From the NCBI GenBank assembly GCA_022071975.1, contig JAJVIO010000074.1:1-32198 (forward strand): a stretch of 32,198 nucleotides of DNA, in the 5' to 3' direction. Origin of the DNA: Planctomycetota bacterium. Its GTDB lineage: Bacteria; Planctomycetota; UBA8742; UBA2392. A model generated the notes under the pieces. That model was not told the DNA's origin and made no database searches. It saw nothing but the letters and a program-made list of their open reading frames with translations. Made by a program: the position numbers and the translations under genes. Below, in pieces: positions 1 to 9,251 of the stretch (within the stretch, counting starts at the first letter, position 1; every line of letters begins with the position of its first letter).

Positions 1-1
1 C

Positions 2-104
2 AGTGCAACACGAAGAAGCGAAGGAACGAAGGGCTGAGCGTGCAGGGACCGCTCTAAAAGTCGCCTCCACCTTCGCGAACTTCGCCACCTTCGCTTCTTC
101 GCGT
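2..104. repeat. CGAAG-word hairpin repeat (B family), copy 1
   Basis: Positions 2-36 carry the word AACACGAAGAAGCGAAGG, and 70-104 carry the inverse form with TTCGCTTCTTCGCG, so the two can fold on each other. The same words recur near 5815, 6023, 11473, 13331, 13546, 16935, 17123 and 17325. A 142-codon open frame runs through this stretch but shows only repeat-derived sequence, so I do not call it a gene. The rest of 1-388 has no other recognisable gene. Confidence 0.75.
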
Positions 105-190
105 AAAAAACAGAACCACGCGGGGGCGCGGAGGAGCAAAGAGCTGTTCGTGACGGGAACGCATTTCGCGCCGTCGCGTTTCTGCGCGGT

Positions 191-280
191 GTCAGGATGT
201 ACAGGAAGGAAAAGGACGCGGGCTGGCAGTGGCCCGTGCCAACGCGAACCCGCGTCCACTTACTTCCTGTCCATCCTGAC
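191..280 (-). repeat. 90-bp imperfect palindrome (A family), copy A1, inverted
   Basis: Two 32-nt arms, starting GTCAGGATG and ending CATCCTGAC, flank a 26-nt core. Read on the minus strand, the core and arms align with the other five copies, so this copy is inverted. In agreement, a CGAAG-type word (286-303, GCAGTTTCTTCGTGTT) lies on its right side, where the other copies have it on the left. Positions 28 and 63 of the element form G-C here and A-T in the copy at 6092, a compensatory pair. No gene overlaps it. Confidence 0.9.
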
Positions 281-388
281 TAATTGCAGTTTCTTCGTGT
301 TTCAACGCCGGCGTGCCAAGGCATACCAGCGCGCTAACCGCACAGTTTTACCTGACCCCCGTTTGTCTCGCGCGTCGCCGCCGCTATC

Positions 389-3300
389 ATGCAGGCTTCC
401 CCGGCAGGACCCCGTGATCGTCCGCCCGTGACCGATAAAAACGAGAACCAGGCGCCAGCCAGATCCGCCGCGCTGCCCTCACCAACATGGCTGCCGTGGG
501 CCTTTGCCGCGGCCATTGTCGCGTTTTCCTGCATCGCCTTCTGGGGAGGCCTCGACAACGGTTTCACCAACTGGGACGACAACTGGCTGATCACCGAAAA
601 CCGCCACATCCGCGAGATCAGCTGGCACAGCCTGCAGGCCATGTTCAATCCCATGGCCCCGCGCGAAGAACTGGGCAACGAGTACCTCCCCCTGCGCGAC
701 CTCAGCTACGCGATCAACTACGCCTTTGACGGCCTGCACCCCCAGGGCTACCACGCGAGCAACCTGCTGCTTCACATCTTCAACTCGCTGCTTGTCATGC
801 TGCTGGCCATGCGCCTCACCGGCCGGCGCTGGATCGGCGGTGTGGCCGGCCTGCTGTTTGCCGTGCACCCCGTGCATGTCGAGGCCGTGAGCTGGCTGTC
901 GTCACGCAAGGACCTGCTTTCCACCTTCTTCCTGCTGCTGTCGGCCAACTTCTACCTGGCCGCGCGGCGCTCTCGCTCCGGGCTGATGCCCAGCGAGAGC
1001 TTCGTCCAGCGCGTGCGCCACAGCACTCGCGTCAGCTGGATGCTCAGCCTGTTGTTCTTCGTCTGCGCCCTGCTTTCCAAGATGACCGCCGTGGTGCTGC
1101 CCGCCCTGCTTCTGCTGTTTGAGTTGTTCCGCGGTCGCGAGCTGCATGCCATGCCGCGTTTCAAACGCGCCCTGGCCCAGGCGCCGTTCTGGGGCGTGGC
1201 GGCGCTGTTCACGGCACTGGCCTCGCACATCGGCAGCGGCCTGATGCGCGAGCCCTACGGCGACGGGCGCTGGCAGTCGCTGCTGACGGCCACTTCCGCC
1301 ATCACGCGCGATTTCCAGGTGCTGCTGTTCGGCTGGCCCATGCATGCGGCCGTTGATTTGCCTGTCCAGACCGGCTTCAGCCTGCCGGTGGTGACGGGGC
1401 TGCTGCTGCTGCTGGCGCTGCTGGCGCTGGGCGTGGCGGGCTGGCGCAGGTCGCGGGCGGGCTGGGATTCGCGCCTGTCCATGCTGCTGGGCGTGGTGGG
1501 CTTTGGCTCGCTGTGGTTTCTGGTCGCGCTGAGCCCGGTGAGCAACTTCCTGGTGCAGATTGGCACCGTGTTCGCCGAGCGCTACCTCTACATCCCCAGC
1601 ATCGGTTTCTGCATCGCCGTGGCGGCCCTGGGCGTGCTGGGCACCGAGTTGCTGCGCAAGCGCGACACCCTGCGCGCGCTGGCGCCGCTGGTGGGCGTGC
1701 TGGGGGTGGGCGTGCTGGGACTCAGCGTGTGGGGAACCATGCAGGCTACGCGCCCCTGGGCGGGCAGCGTCAGTCTCTGGACGCACGCCCTGAAGCACGA
1801 TCCCGGCAACAACGTGGCGCATTTCAACCTGGGCCGTGAATACGAAGAGCTCGCGCTGCTGGAGATGGACGAAAAGCGCCGCGACGAACTGCTGGCGCGC
1901 GGCTATGAGCAGTACCAGCTCGCGCTCGACAACCCGGCGCGCACCTACCGCCACGACCCGGCCCGCCTCTACGCGGCCATGGCGCTCAACCTGGTGCACC
2001 GCAAGCAGCCCGAGAAGGCGCTGCCGCTGCTGGACGAGGCGGCCAACCACATCGAGCAGCCATGGCGCGACCAGCGCGCCCGCAACGACATCGAGGCGCT
2101 GATCGCCAACCCGCGCGGCCTGGCGCTGTCGGCGCTCGGCCGCCACGAGGAAGCCCTGGCCGCCTTCGAGGAGGCGCTGCGCAAGTCGGAGCGCTACGCC
2201 GGCGCGCACATCAACCTCGCCTCCGAGCTCACACGCAAGGCGCTGGCCGGCGATAGCATCGACGAGGCCCTGCTCAACCAGGCGCGCAGCCACCTGGCCG
2301 ACTACGAGCGCAAACGCGGCCGCGACGCCCTCTTGGTCGAGGCGCGCGCGCGCCTGCTGCTGGCTGAATTCGACAGGCGCCTGGCGCTGTCCGGGCAGGG
2401 CGGCGGCAAGGAAACGCCCGCCGGGCTGCAGCCGATGCTTGACGAGTCAAGAGCGCTGTTCGCCGAGCTGATCGAGTTGCGCGACAACGGCGCCACGCCG
2501 CCCGCGGCCATGGCCGCCGCGCTGGTGGAGGCCGCCGACGCCTTCGGCCGCGGGCGCGCCGGCGATCCCACTGCAGAGAAGCACCTGCGCCGCGCGCTCA
2601 CGCTGTCGCCCGACTACATGGGCCTGCGCTTCCTGCTGGCACAGTTCCTGTTCGAGAAAGCCGACCTGCGGCCTGAAAACTCCGCGCCTCTACGCGCCGA
2701 GGCCACGCGACTTCTCAGCGAGGAGTTGAACCGCCACCCGGACTACAAGCCGGCGCTGGTGCTGAAAGCCGCGGGCCTGCGCCAGAACGCGGTGAACGAG
2801 GCCGAGAAGCTGATATCCGCCTGGCGCGGCGAGTACGCCGCCATCAAGAAAGACAAGGACCCAACCTGGGAGGGCCTGATCAACACGCTGCACACGCGCG
2901 AGGAATTCAAGAAGCAGCTGCGCGTGGTGGTGGCCCTGATGCGCGAAGCGATTGAGCTCGACCCCGAAAACGACCAGGGCCACGCGCTGCTGGAGGGCTC
3001 GGGCATCCAGATCGCGCAGGGCATGTGGTGGACAGGCGACGACCAGTTGCGCGTGGACTCCGAAGACCTGCTGCGCACAGCCTTCAACGCGCGCCCGGTG
3101 GACGGCGTGGTGGCCGCGCGCCTGACCGCCTTCTACGTCGACCTGGCGGAGCTGATCCTGGCGCGCCCGAACTCGGAGATCCCCGAGGAAGAGCGCCGCA
3201 AGGACCTCGAGAACCTGCTGACCAACATGCTGACGCTGTCCGAGCGCGCGCGGAAGATATTGTCCAGCAAACTGCTAAAGGTCGGGCGCGACATCGAGTC

Positions 3301-4861
3301 CGGCGCCCGACAGCTCAAGGACGAAGCCGGGCAGCCGCTGACGCTTTCGTCGGCCGCGCGGCGCATGGCGGCCAGCGAGTTCATACGTGCGGCGACCATC
3401 CTGAACGCCGAAAACGTCGAGGCGCTGGACTGGCTCAAGAAGTACTACGAAGAGGAAGGCAACTTCGAGGACGCCCTCAAGACCTTTGAACAGTTGATCG
3501 AGGCGCTGAAGGACCGGCCGGAGCTCATGCACGGCGTGTACCTGTCGCTGGCGCAACTGCAGCTCGACTTCGGCCAGCAGCTGCTGAGCGCGTACAAGAA
3601 CAAGCTGAAGCTGGGGCAGGACCAGCAGGCCGCGGAGCTGCGCCAGAAGGCGATCAAGGCCTACATGGACGGGCTGGCGACCACGGGCAGCCTGATCGAC
3701 AACCCGGAAAATCCCGAGAAGCTGAACCTGCCGATCCGCATGCGCGGCATGGCGGCGCAGCGCCTGGCCTACCTGCTGATCAACGAGGCCGAGAAGTATT
3801 ACACCATCGCGCTGGACGCCTACGCGCTGGCGCCGCTGGACTTTCAGCTGGAGATTGCGGAGGTCAGCGAGAAGCGGGCCTGGTTCGTGCGCGACCCGTA
3901 TCAGCGCAAGCGCGAGCTGGAGGCGATCCGCGAGCAGAAGAAGCAGGTCGATCCCGAGGCCGACCTCACGGACTTGAATTACCAGATACTGGAACTTGAG
4001 CGCCGCATCCTGCGCGTGAACGCCGAGGAGTTGATCAAGCAGGGCAAGCTGGAGCAGGCCCTGCGCAGCCTGGACGACGCCTTCAAAGCGCCGACGCCCG
4101 CGCTGTACGCCGTGCGCGGCGAGATTTACCAGGCCATGGCCGCGCAGCAGAGTGATCCTGACGAGCGCGACGCCCTGGTAGTGAAGGCCGCGCGCGACTA
4201 CGTGCGCGCCGTTACGGACCCCGATTCACTTGTGAAGGGCGCCGACCTGTACTGGACCGACGAAGCCATGCGCTTTGAAGAAGACTACGTGGTGCGCGCG
4301 CGCCTGGCTTACGCCAAGGCGGAGGAGGTGATCGGCGCGGCACTGGTCACCATGGATGAAGGCACCCCGCAGCAGCAGCGCTACCAGCAGCTGATTGAGC
4401 ACGCGCGCGCGAAACTGAAAGAGATGCGCGGCATGGGCGCCGACTACATGCGCATGGCGCGCGACGCCCGCGAACGCGGCAAGCTGGCGGGTGCTTTAGC
4501 GCTGGCGAAGAACGCGCTGGAGTACCTGGGCGACCACGCGCCGGCCTGGCAACTGGCGGGCTGGATCCTGACCGACATGGCGAAAGCCGAGCCCGAGAAG
4601 GCGCAGGATTACGCCGGGCAGGCGCGGGACGCGTTCCTGTCGGCGCTGCGCATGCAGAACCTCTTGACAAGTCAACGGCTGTGGCTGATGTGCGACCTGT
4701 CGGAGCTGCTGCTGGATCAGTTGCAGGATCGCCGCGGCGCGCGCGAGTGGGCAACGCGGGCGCGGGGCCTGCTCGGCAGCGAGGAAGCGGCAGCGCTTCC
4801 CGAGGAAAGCCGTGCACTTTACGCGTCAAGACTCGACGCCCTGGAAGCCCGCTTGAAGTGA
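389..4861 (+). CDS. TMTC-like GT-C membrane protein with long C-terminal TPR domain
   Basis: This is a 1490-residue protein. Residues about 33-450 hold roughly eight to ten hydrophobic segments. The first luminal/periplasmic loop has the acidic motif NWDDNW (61-66), followed by an LRDLSYAINY/HASNLLLHIFNS block and HPVHVEAVSWLSSRKD. These are typical of bacterial relatives of TMTC-type O-mannosyltransferases (GT-C fold, polyprenyl-phosphate sugar donor). From about residue 470 to the end it is helical and TPR-like (NVAHFNLGREYEELA, EALAAFEEALRKSERYAGAH), about 1000 residues of Lys/Glu-rich repeats. A role as a protein glycosyltransferase or glycan-assembly factor is inferred; the acceptor is unknown. 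The ATG at 389 has no clear Shine-Dalgarno, and GTG 428 is an alternative start. The gene stands alone between repeat-bearing gaps. Confidence 0.85.
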   Translation: MQASPAGPRDRPPVTDKNENQAPARSAALPSPTWLPWAFAAAIVAFSCIAFWGGLDNGFTNWDDNWLITENRHIREISWHSLQAMFNPMAPREELGNEYLPLRDLSYAINYAFDGLHPQGYHASNLLLHIFNSLLVMLLAMRLTGRRWIGGVAGLLFAVHPVHVEAVSWLSSRKDLLSTFFLLLSANFYLAARRSRSGLMPSESFVQRVRHSTRVSWMLSLLFFVCALLSKMTAVVLPALLLLFELFRGRELHAMPRFKRALAQAPFWGVAALFTALASHIGSGLMREPYGDGRWQSLLTATSAITRDFQVLLFGWPMHAAVDLPVQTGFSLPVVTGLLLLLALLALGVAGWRRSRAGWDSRLSMLLGVVGFGSLWFLVALSPVSNFLVQIGTVFAERYLYIPSIGFCIAVAALGVLGTELLRKRDTLRALAPLVGVLGVGVLGLSVWGTMQATRPWAGSVSLWTHALKHDPGNNVAHFNLGREYEELALLEMDEKRRDELLARGYEQYQLALDNPARTYRHDPARLYAAMALNLVHRKQPEKALPLLDEAANHIEQPWRDQRARNDIEALIANPRGLALSALGRHEEALAAFEEALRKSERYAGAHINLASELTRKALAGDSIDEALLNQARSHLADYERKRGRDALLVEARARLLLAEFDRRLALSGQGGGKETPAGLQPMLDESRALFAELIELRDNGATPPAAMAAALVEAADAFGRGRAGDPTAEKHLRRALTLSPDYMGLRFLLAQFLFEKADLRPENSAPLRAEATRLLSEELNRHPDYKPALVLKAAGLRQNAVNEAEKLISAWRGEYAAIKKDKDPTWEGLINTLHTREEFKKQLRVVVALMREAIELDPENDQGHALLEGSGIQIAQGMWWTGDDQLRVDSEDLLRTAFNARPVDGVVAARLTAFYVDLAELILARPNSEIPEEERRKDLENLLTNMLTLSERARKILSSKLLKVGRDIESGARQLKDEAGQPLTLSSAARRMAASEFIRAATILNAENVEALDWLKKYYEEEGNFEDALKTFEQLIEALKDRPELMHGVYLSLAQLQLDFGQQLLSAYKNKLKLGQDQQAAELRQKAIKAYMDGLATTGSLIDNPENPEKLNLPIRMRGMAAQRLAYLLINEAEKYYTIALDAYALAPLDFQLEIAEVSEKRAWFVRDPYQRKRELEAIREQKKQVDPEADLTDLNYQILELERRILRVNAEELIKQGKLEQALRSLDDAFKAPTPALYAVRGEIYQAMAAQQSDPDERDALVVKAARDYVRAVTDPDSLVKGADLYWTDEAMRFEEDYVVRARLAYAKAEEVIGAALVTMDEGTPQQQRYQQLIEHARAKLKEMRGMGADYMRMARDARERGKLAGALALAKNALEYLGDHAPAWQLAGWILTDMAKAEPEKAQDYAGQARDAFLSALRMQNLLTSQRLWLMCDLSELLLDQLQDRRGAREWATRARGLLGSEEAAALPEESRALYASRLDALEARLK

Positions 4862-5115
4862 GACGGGAATCTCCCCTCCGGGGTGTGTCAGTATCTCTTT
4901 CGGCACGGGATTACCGGACGCAGATCACAAGCCGAACTCGGTCACACCAGCCTCCAGACTCGCTCTGTAAGCCGATCCCGGGCCGACGCCCCGCAACGTT
5001 GAAAGTCGTGGCTGCCGGGTCGCAGCAGGCCGCGGACCGGCCTGCGAAGCGGGCGGGCATGTACCGTCGCGGGAAAGCGCTGTCAAGCGAATTCGTGAGG
5101 GGTGGCGTCGAAAAA

Positions 5116-5229
5116 AGCCCTATTTCAAGCGGGTTTGGCGGCACGAAATTTTCAACAATTTGCAGGGACAGGCTTGACCCGGTTTGCCGCAAGGGCTATT
5201 TTCCCAACCAACGCAAGCCCTTGGGGCTT
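5116..5229 (+). promoter_or_regulatory. Possible attenuator-like competing hairpins upstream of HU
   Basis: Four short segments could pair alternately: AGCCCT (5116-5121), AAGGGCT (5191-5197), AGCCCTT (5216-5222) and GGGCTT (5224-5229). Segment 3 with 4 gives a 6-bp stem, a TTG loop and a following TTGTT, like a weak terminator. Segment 2 with 3 would prevent it, and segment 1 with 2 would release it. The pairings are directly visible, but regulation is inference and the stems are short. The rest of the 4862-5362 gap shows no convincing gene. A TGGTATAGG extended -10-like string lies at 5336-5344. Confidence 0.25.
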
Positions 5230-5362
5230 TTGTTAGCGGGGTTCCCGGAGACGCTGGTTCAAAGGCGCTTTCTGGCGGCTAGCGGGGAAGGGAACCTTGA
5301 ATCACGGTTTAAAATAGTTATCGACTGACTACATCTGGTATAGGCGATACGGCAGGAGAGTA

Positions 5363-5437
5363 ATGTCACTTAGGGGTGGTCCCGGGTGGCTCGGAATTTC
5401 CAGAAACGCCCGCAGGGGCAAACGGAGTCAAGAATGA
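5363..5437 (+). CDS. 24-codon upstream ORF overlapping the HU start
   Basis: A short reading frame begins with ATG at 5363, four bases after a consensus AGGAG (5354-5358), and ends with TGA at 5435-5437. The stop overlaps the HU start codon as ATGA. The predicted peptide is 24 residues, Arg/Gly-rich and basic, starting MSLRGGPGW. The strong ribosome site and stop/start overlap suggest translational coupling: ribosomes finishing this ORF could reinitiate on HU. I recognise no peptide family. It could instead be a chance frame in the 5' leader, because HU also has its own GGAG. Confidence 0.4.
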   Translation: MSLRGGPGWLGISRNARRGKRSQE

Positions 5438-5727
5438 ACAAAGCAGAACTGGTTGACCTGATCCTCAAGAACAAGAAGGCCGGCTTCGAGAGCAAGGCCG
5501 CCGCTGAGCGCGCCTTCGACGCTGTTGTCGACGCGGTCCGCGAAGGCGTGCAGCGCGACGGCAAGGTCCAGATCATCGGCTTCGGCACCTTCAACGTGCG
5601 CTCGCGCAGCGCCCGCAACGGCCGCAACCCGCAGACCGGCCAGGCCATGAAGATCAAGGCCTACAAGACCGTCGGCTTCAAGGTCGGCAAGGACTTCAAG
5701 GACAAGATCAACAAGGGCAAGAAGTAA
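5434..5727 (+). CDS. hup: HU-family DNA-binding protein
   Basis: This 97-residue protein has the size of HU/IHF subunits. It opens MNKAELVDLILKN and carries the family signature in the DNA-binding beta arm: GFGTFNVRSRSARNGRNP followed by QTG. HU acts as a dimer that bends DNA and compacts the nucleoid. The frame stays open upstream to a GTG at 5386, but ATG 5434 is preferred because GGAG (5424-5427) lies six bases upstream and HU proteins start at this methionine. The C-terminus is Lys-rich (DKINKGKK). The gene is monocistronic, with a 24-codon ORF just upstream and a strong terminator downstream. Confidence 0.97.
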   Translation: MNKAELVDLILKNKKAGFESKAAAERAFDAVVDAVREGVQRDGKVQIIGFGTFNVRSRSARNGRNPQTGQAMKIKAYKTVGFKVGKDFKDKINKGKK

Positions 5728-5749
5728 CCCGCAGTCGTTTCCGCCAAAC

Positions 5750-5785
5750 ACGGGCCGCGCATCAGCGCGGCCCGTTTGCTTTTTT
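5750..5785 (+). terminator. Rho-independent terminator of the HU gene
   Basis: An 11-bp perfect stem, ACGGGCCGCGC (5750-5760) with GCGCGGCCCGT (5765-5775), closes a 4-nt ATCA loop. It is followed by TTGCTTTTTT. It sits 22 bases after the HU stop codon. Confidence 0.93.
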
Positions 5786-5814
5786 CACGCGAGGGGTGTG
5801 GTTTGCTCGCACGA

Positions 5815-5880
5815 CCCTTCGCTCCTTCGTGTTGCACTGCATTTTCAACACGAAGAAACGAAGGAACGAAGAACCGCATT
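5815..5880 (+). repeat. CGAAG-word hairpin repeat (B family), copy 2
   Basis: The left arm CTTCGCTCCTTCGTGTTG and the right arm, which starts CAACACGAAGAAACG and continues AAGGAACGAA, fold back across a CACTGCATTTT loop. The right arm is eight bases longer. It ends in CCGCATT and abuts the 90-bp palindrome at 5882, the usual B-then-A order of this repeat module. Confidence 0.85.
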
Positions 5881-5881
5881 T

Positions 5882-5971
5882 GTCAGGATGAACAGGATGT
5901 GAGTGGACGCGGGTTCTTGATTGCACGTGCCACTACCAGCCCGTGTCCTCTTTCTTCCTGTACATCCTGAC
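5882..5971 (+). repeat. 90-bp imperfect palindrome (A family), copy A2
   Basis: The element runs from GTCAGGATG to CATCCTGAC, exactly 90 bp. It differs from the tandem neighbour at 6092 by three bases, all in the left arm (element positions 10, 20 and 29). Both are followed by the identical string GCTGAGCCGTGCAAAGGC, so the two modules are a recent tandem duplication with a 210-bp period. Confidence 0.93.
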
Positions 5972-6022
5972 GCTGAGCCGTGCAAAGGCCGGCGGCGTAG
6001 AGAGCTTACCCTGCAGTGCAAT

Positions 6023-6090
6023 CCCTTCGCTCCTTCGTTCCTTCGTGTTGCACTGCGTTTTTCAACGCGAAGGAACGAAGAACTGCATTG
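6023..6090 (+). repeat. CGAAG-word hairpin repeat (B family), copy 3
   Basis: CCCTTCGCTCCTTCGTTCC and the following CTTCGTGTTGCACTGC form the left arm. The right arm carries CAACGCGAAGGAACGAAG and ends AACTGCATTG, directly before the palindrome at 6092. Confidence 0.85.
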
Positions 6091-6091
6091 G

Positions 6092-6181
6092 GTCAGGATG
6101 GACAGGATGTAAGTGGACACGGGTTCTTGATTGCACGTGCCACTACCAGCCCGTGTCCTCTTTCTTCCTGTACATCCTGAC
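6092..6181 (+). repeat. 90-bp imperfect palindrome (A family), copy A3
   Basis: The 32-nt arms pair except at element positions 10/81, 17/74, 19/72 and 23/68. The core contains TTGCACGTGCCAC. This is the best-paired copy and a near-identical tandem partner of the one at 5882. Confidence 0.93.
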
Positions 6182-6253
6182 GCTGAGCCGTGCAAAGGCG
6201 CGGCGGCGTTACGGGCTTTCACCGAACGGTGGACTCTTCGCGTACTTCGCCCC

Positions 6254-6287
6254 CTTCCGCCTGCGCCAAGGCTTCTGCGGACAGGTC
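6254..6287 (+). repeat. CCAAGGCTTC-type repeat word, intergenic copy
   Basis: The stretch reads CCGCCTGCGCCAAGGC and then TTCTGCGGACAGGTC. It matches the reverse complement of 8206-8238 at 30 of 33 positions. Here it is in a gap; the other copy is inside the diguanylate cyclase gene. CGAAG-type words flank it (near 6236 and 6289). Confidence 0.8.
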
Positions 6288-6337
6288 GCCTCTTCGCGTG
6301 AAAGCATCTGCGCGGCCCGTCTCTTCCTTAGACTAAA

Positions 6338-6389
6338 GATCGCGGGCGATCGGTCCGATAACCCCTCAGCGGCGCGGCTTCTGCGCCGC
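6338..6389 (+). promoter_or_regulatory. Cluster of three palindromes upstream of the diguanylate cyclase
   Basis: GATCGC-GG-GCGATC lies at 6338-6351 and ATCGG-T-CCGAT overlaps it at 6349-6359. A 7-bp hairpin, GCGGCGC with GCGCCGC, spans 6369-6389. The last one ends just before the candidate ribosome site AGGGGA (6390-6395), so it could act as an operator or a leader structure. I see no convincing promoter boxes. Function is inferred. Confidence 0.35.
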
Positions 6390-6405
6390 AGGGGACTCCG
6401 CACCG

Positions 6406-8340
<1,935 letters not shown>

Positions 8341-8343
8341 ACA

Positions 8344-8380
8344 CAACCGGCCCCTGACGGGGCCGGTTGCAGTTTCTTTC
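8344..8380. terminator. Terminator between converging genes
   Basis: An 11-bp perfect stem, CAACCGGCCCC (8344-8354) with GGGGCCGGTTG (8359-8369), encloses a TGAC loop. The plus-strand tail is CAGTTTCTTTC and the minus-strand tail is TGTTTAAC. It can therefore serve both the diguanylate cyclase and the minus-strand gene ending at 8383. Confidence 0.85.
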
Positions 8381-8382
8381 AG

Positions 8383-9101
8383 TTAGTCTTCGCTGTCTTC
8401 CTTCTTTTCCTTCTTGTCTTCCTTCTTCTCGGGCTGGGCCTGCTTGGCCTTGCCTTCGTAGTGCAGATCGGTGGCGGTCTTGGTGCGCAGCTCTTCGCTG
8501 GTCTTTTGCCAGGCTTCCTGCTGCTTTTCGTCCAGCACTTCCTCTTTCTTCAGCTTCTCGTCGGACTCGTCCCAGATCTTCTTCAGCTTGTCCTGGTGCA
8601 CGCGCTTCTCGGCCTCCAGCTTGTCGCTGTTCTCGAGGTACTTCTTGTAGAGCACCGAGTAGCGCTTGTCCTCTTTCTCGCTGTCTTCCCAGGCGCCGCG
8701 CACGTTGCTTTTGAACTTGCTGCGCTTTGCCTTGTCTTCCAGGCCCAGCTCGTCCATCACTTCTTCAAGCGTTTCGTCCTTGATCGCGCGATTTACCGTC
8801 TCACCCGGCTTCGGCAGGTCGTCCGCTTCATCGCCGCCTGCGATCGCGATGCCGTCTTCTTCTTCTTCGCCGTTGCGCTTGGCCTCGCGTTCTTCTTTAG
8901 CGGCTTCACGCTCGGCTTCTTTTCCTCCCGTTCGTTCTTCTGCTGCGCCTTTTTGGCCTGCTGTTCGCCGGCCTTCTGGGCCTTCTCGGAGGCCTTCTTG
9001 TAGCTGCCGTTATTCTTGCGCCAGTTACGGCCCTGTGCGCTGAGGTCGGCAGCGAACGCAATCAACATCACGACGGCCAGCAGGGGCAGGAAGCGTTTCA
9101 T
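8383..9101 (-). pseudogene. Secreted charged helical protein, interrupted by a -1 frameshift
   Basis: The gene starts at ATG 9101 behind GGGAG, with a signal peptide (MKRFLPLLAVVMLIAF, then LSAQG). In that frame the protein ends after 102 residues at 8793 with a very basic tail. In the -1 frame, the sequence from about 8923 reads EAEREAAKEEREAK and PKPGETV, then runs to 8383. The joined product would be about 239 residues, close to its 248-residue paralog at 10567-11313. Shared blocks include LSAQG, PGETV/PGDTV, LGLEDK, VLDE and TATD. The switch lies at the AAAA run 8923-8920 (minus strand GAG GAA AAG), where one missing A would explain it. Alternatively it is programmed slippage on A-AAG with GGGAGG just upstream. 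The function is unknown; a mostly helical, Lys/Glu-rich exported protein is what can be seen. Confidence 0.75.
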
Positions 9102-9140
9102 GAGTGTCTCCCATGGATCAGCACTGGCCATTACACACAC

Positions 9141-9152
9141 AGTTAGTGCTTC
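9141..9152 (-). promoter_or_regulatory. 12-bp motif shared upstream of the two secreted paralogs (copy 1)
   Basis: GAAGCACTAACT on the minus strand lies 40 bases before the ATG at 9101. The identical 12-mer lies 47 bases before the paralog's ATG at 11313. The surrounding upstream sequence is otherwise unlike, so this is a candidate promoter element or regulator site. Whether it is a sigma-factor box cannot be told from two copies. Confidence 0.45.
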
Positions 9153-9251
9153 GGATGCGGCGATTCCGGCAAATCCTGGGTTCAAACGGTCATCCGGTGG
9201 ATTCCCCAGCCTCTGGGGCTAGCATGGTGGACTATCTGTGGGGTCCACCAT

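Noticed and set aside
5815-6287. CRISPR array
   Set aside because: Repeats are long, palindromic, tandem only twice, with conserved rather than unique intervening sequence, and no cas genes are present.
9179-9187. GGTTCAAAC, resembling a tRNA T-loop
   Set aside because: Flanking bases do not form a T stem, and no acceptor or anticodon arm is nearby.
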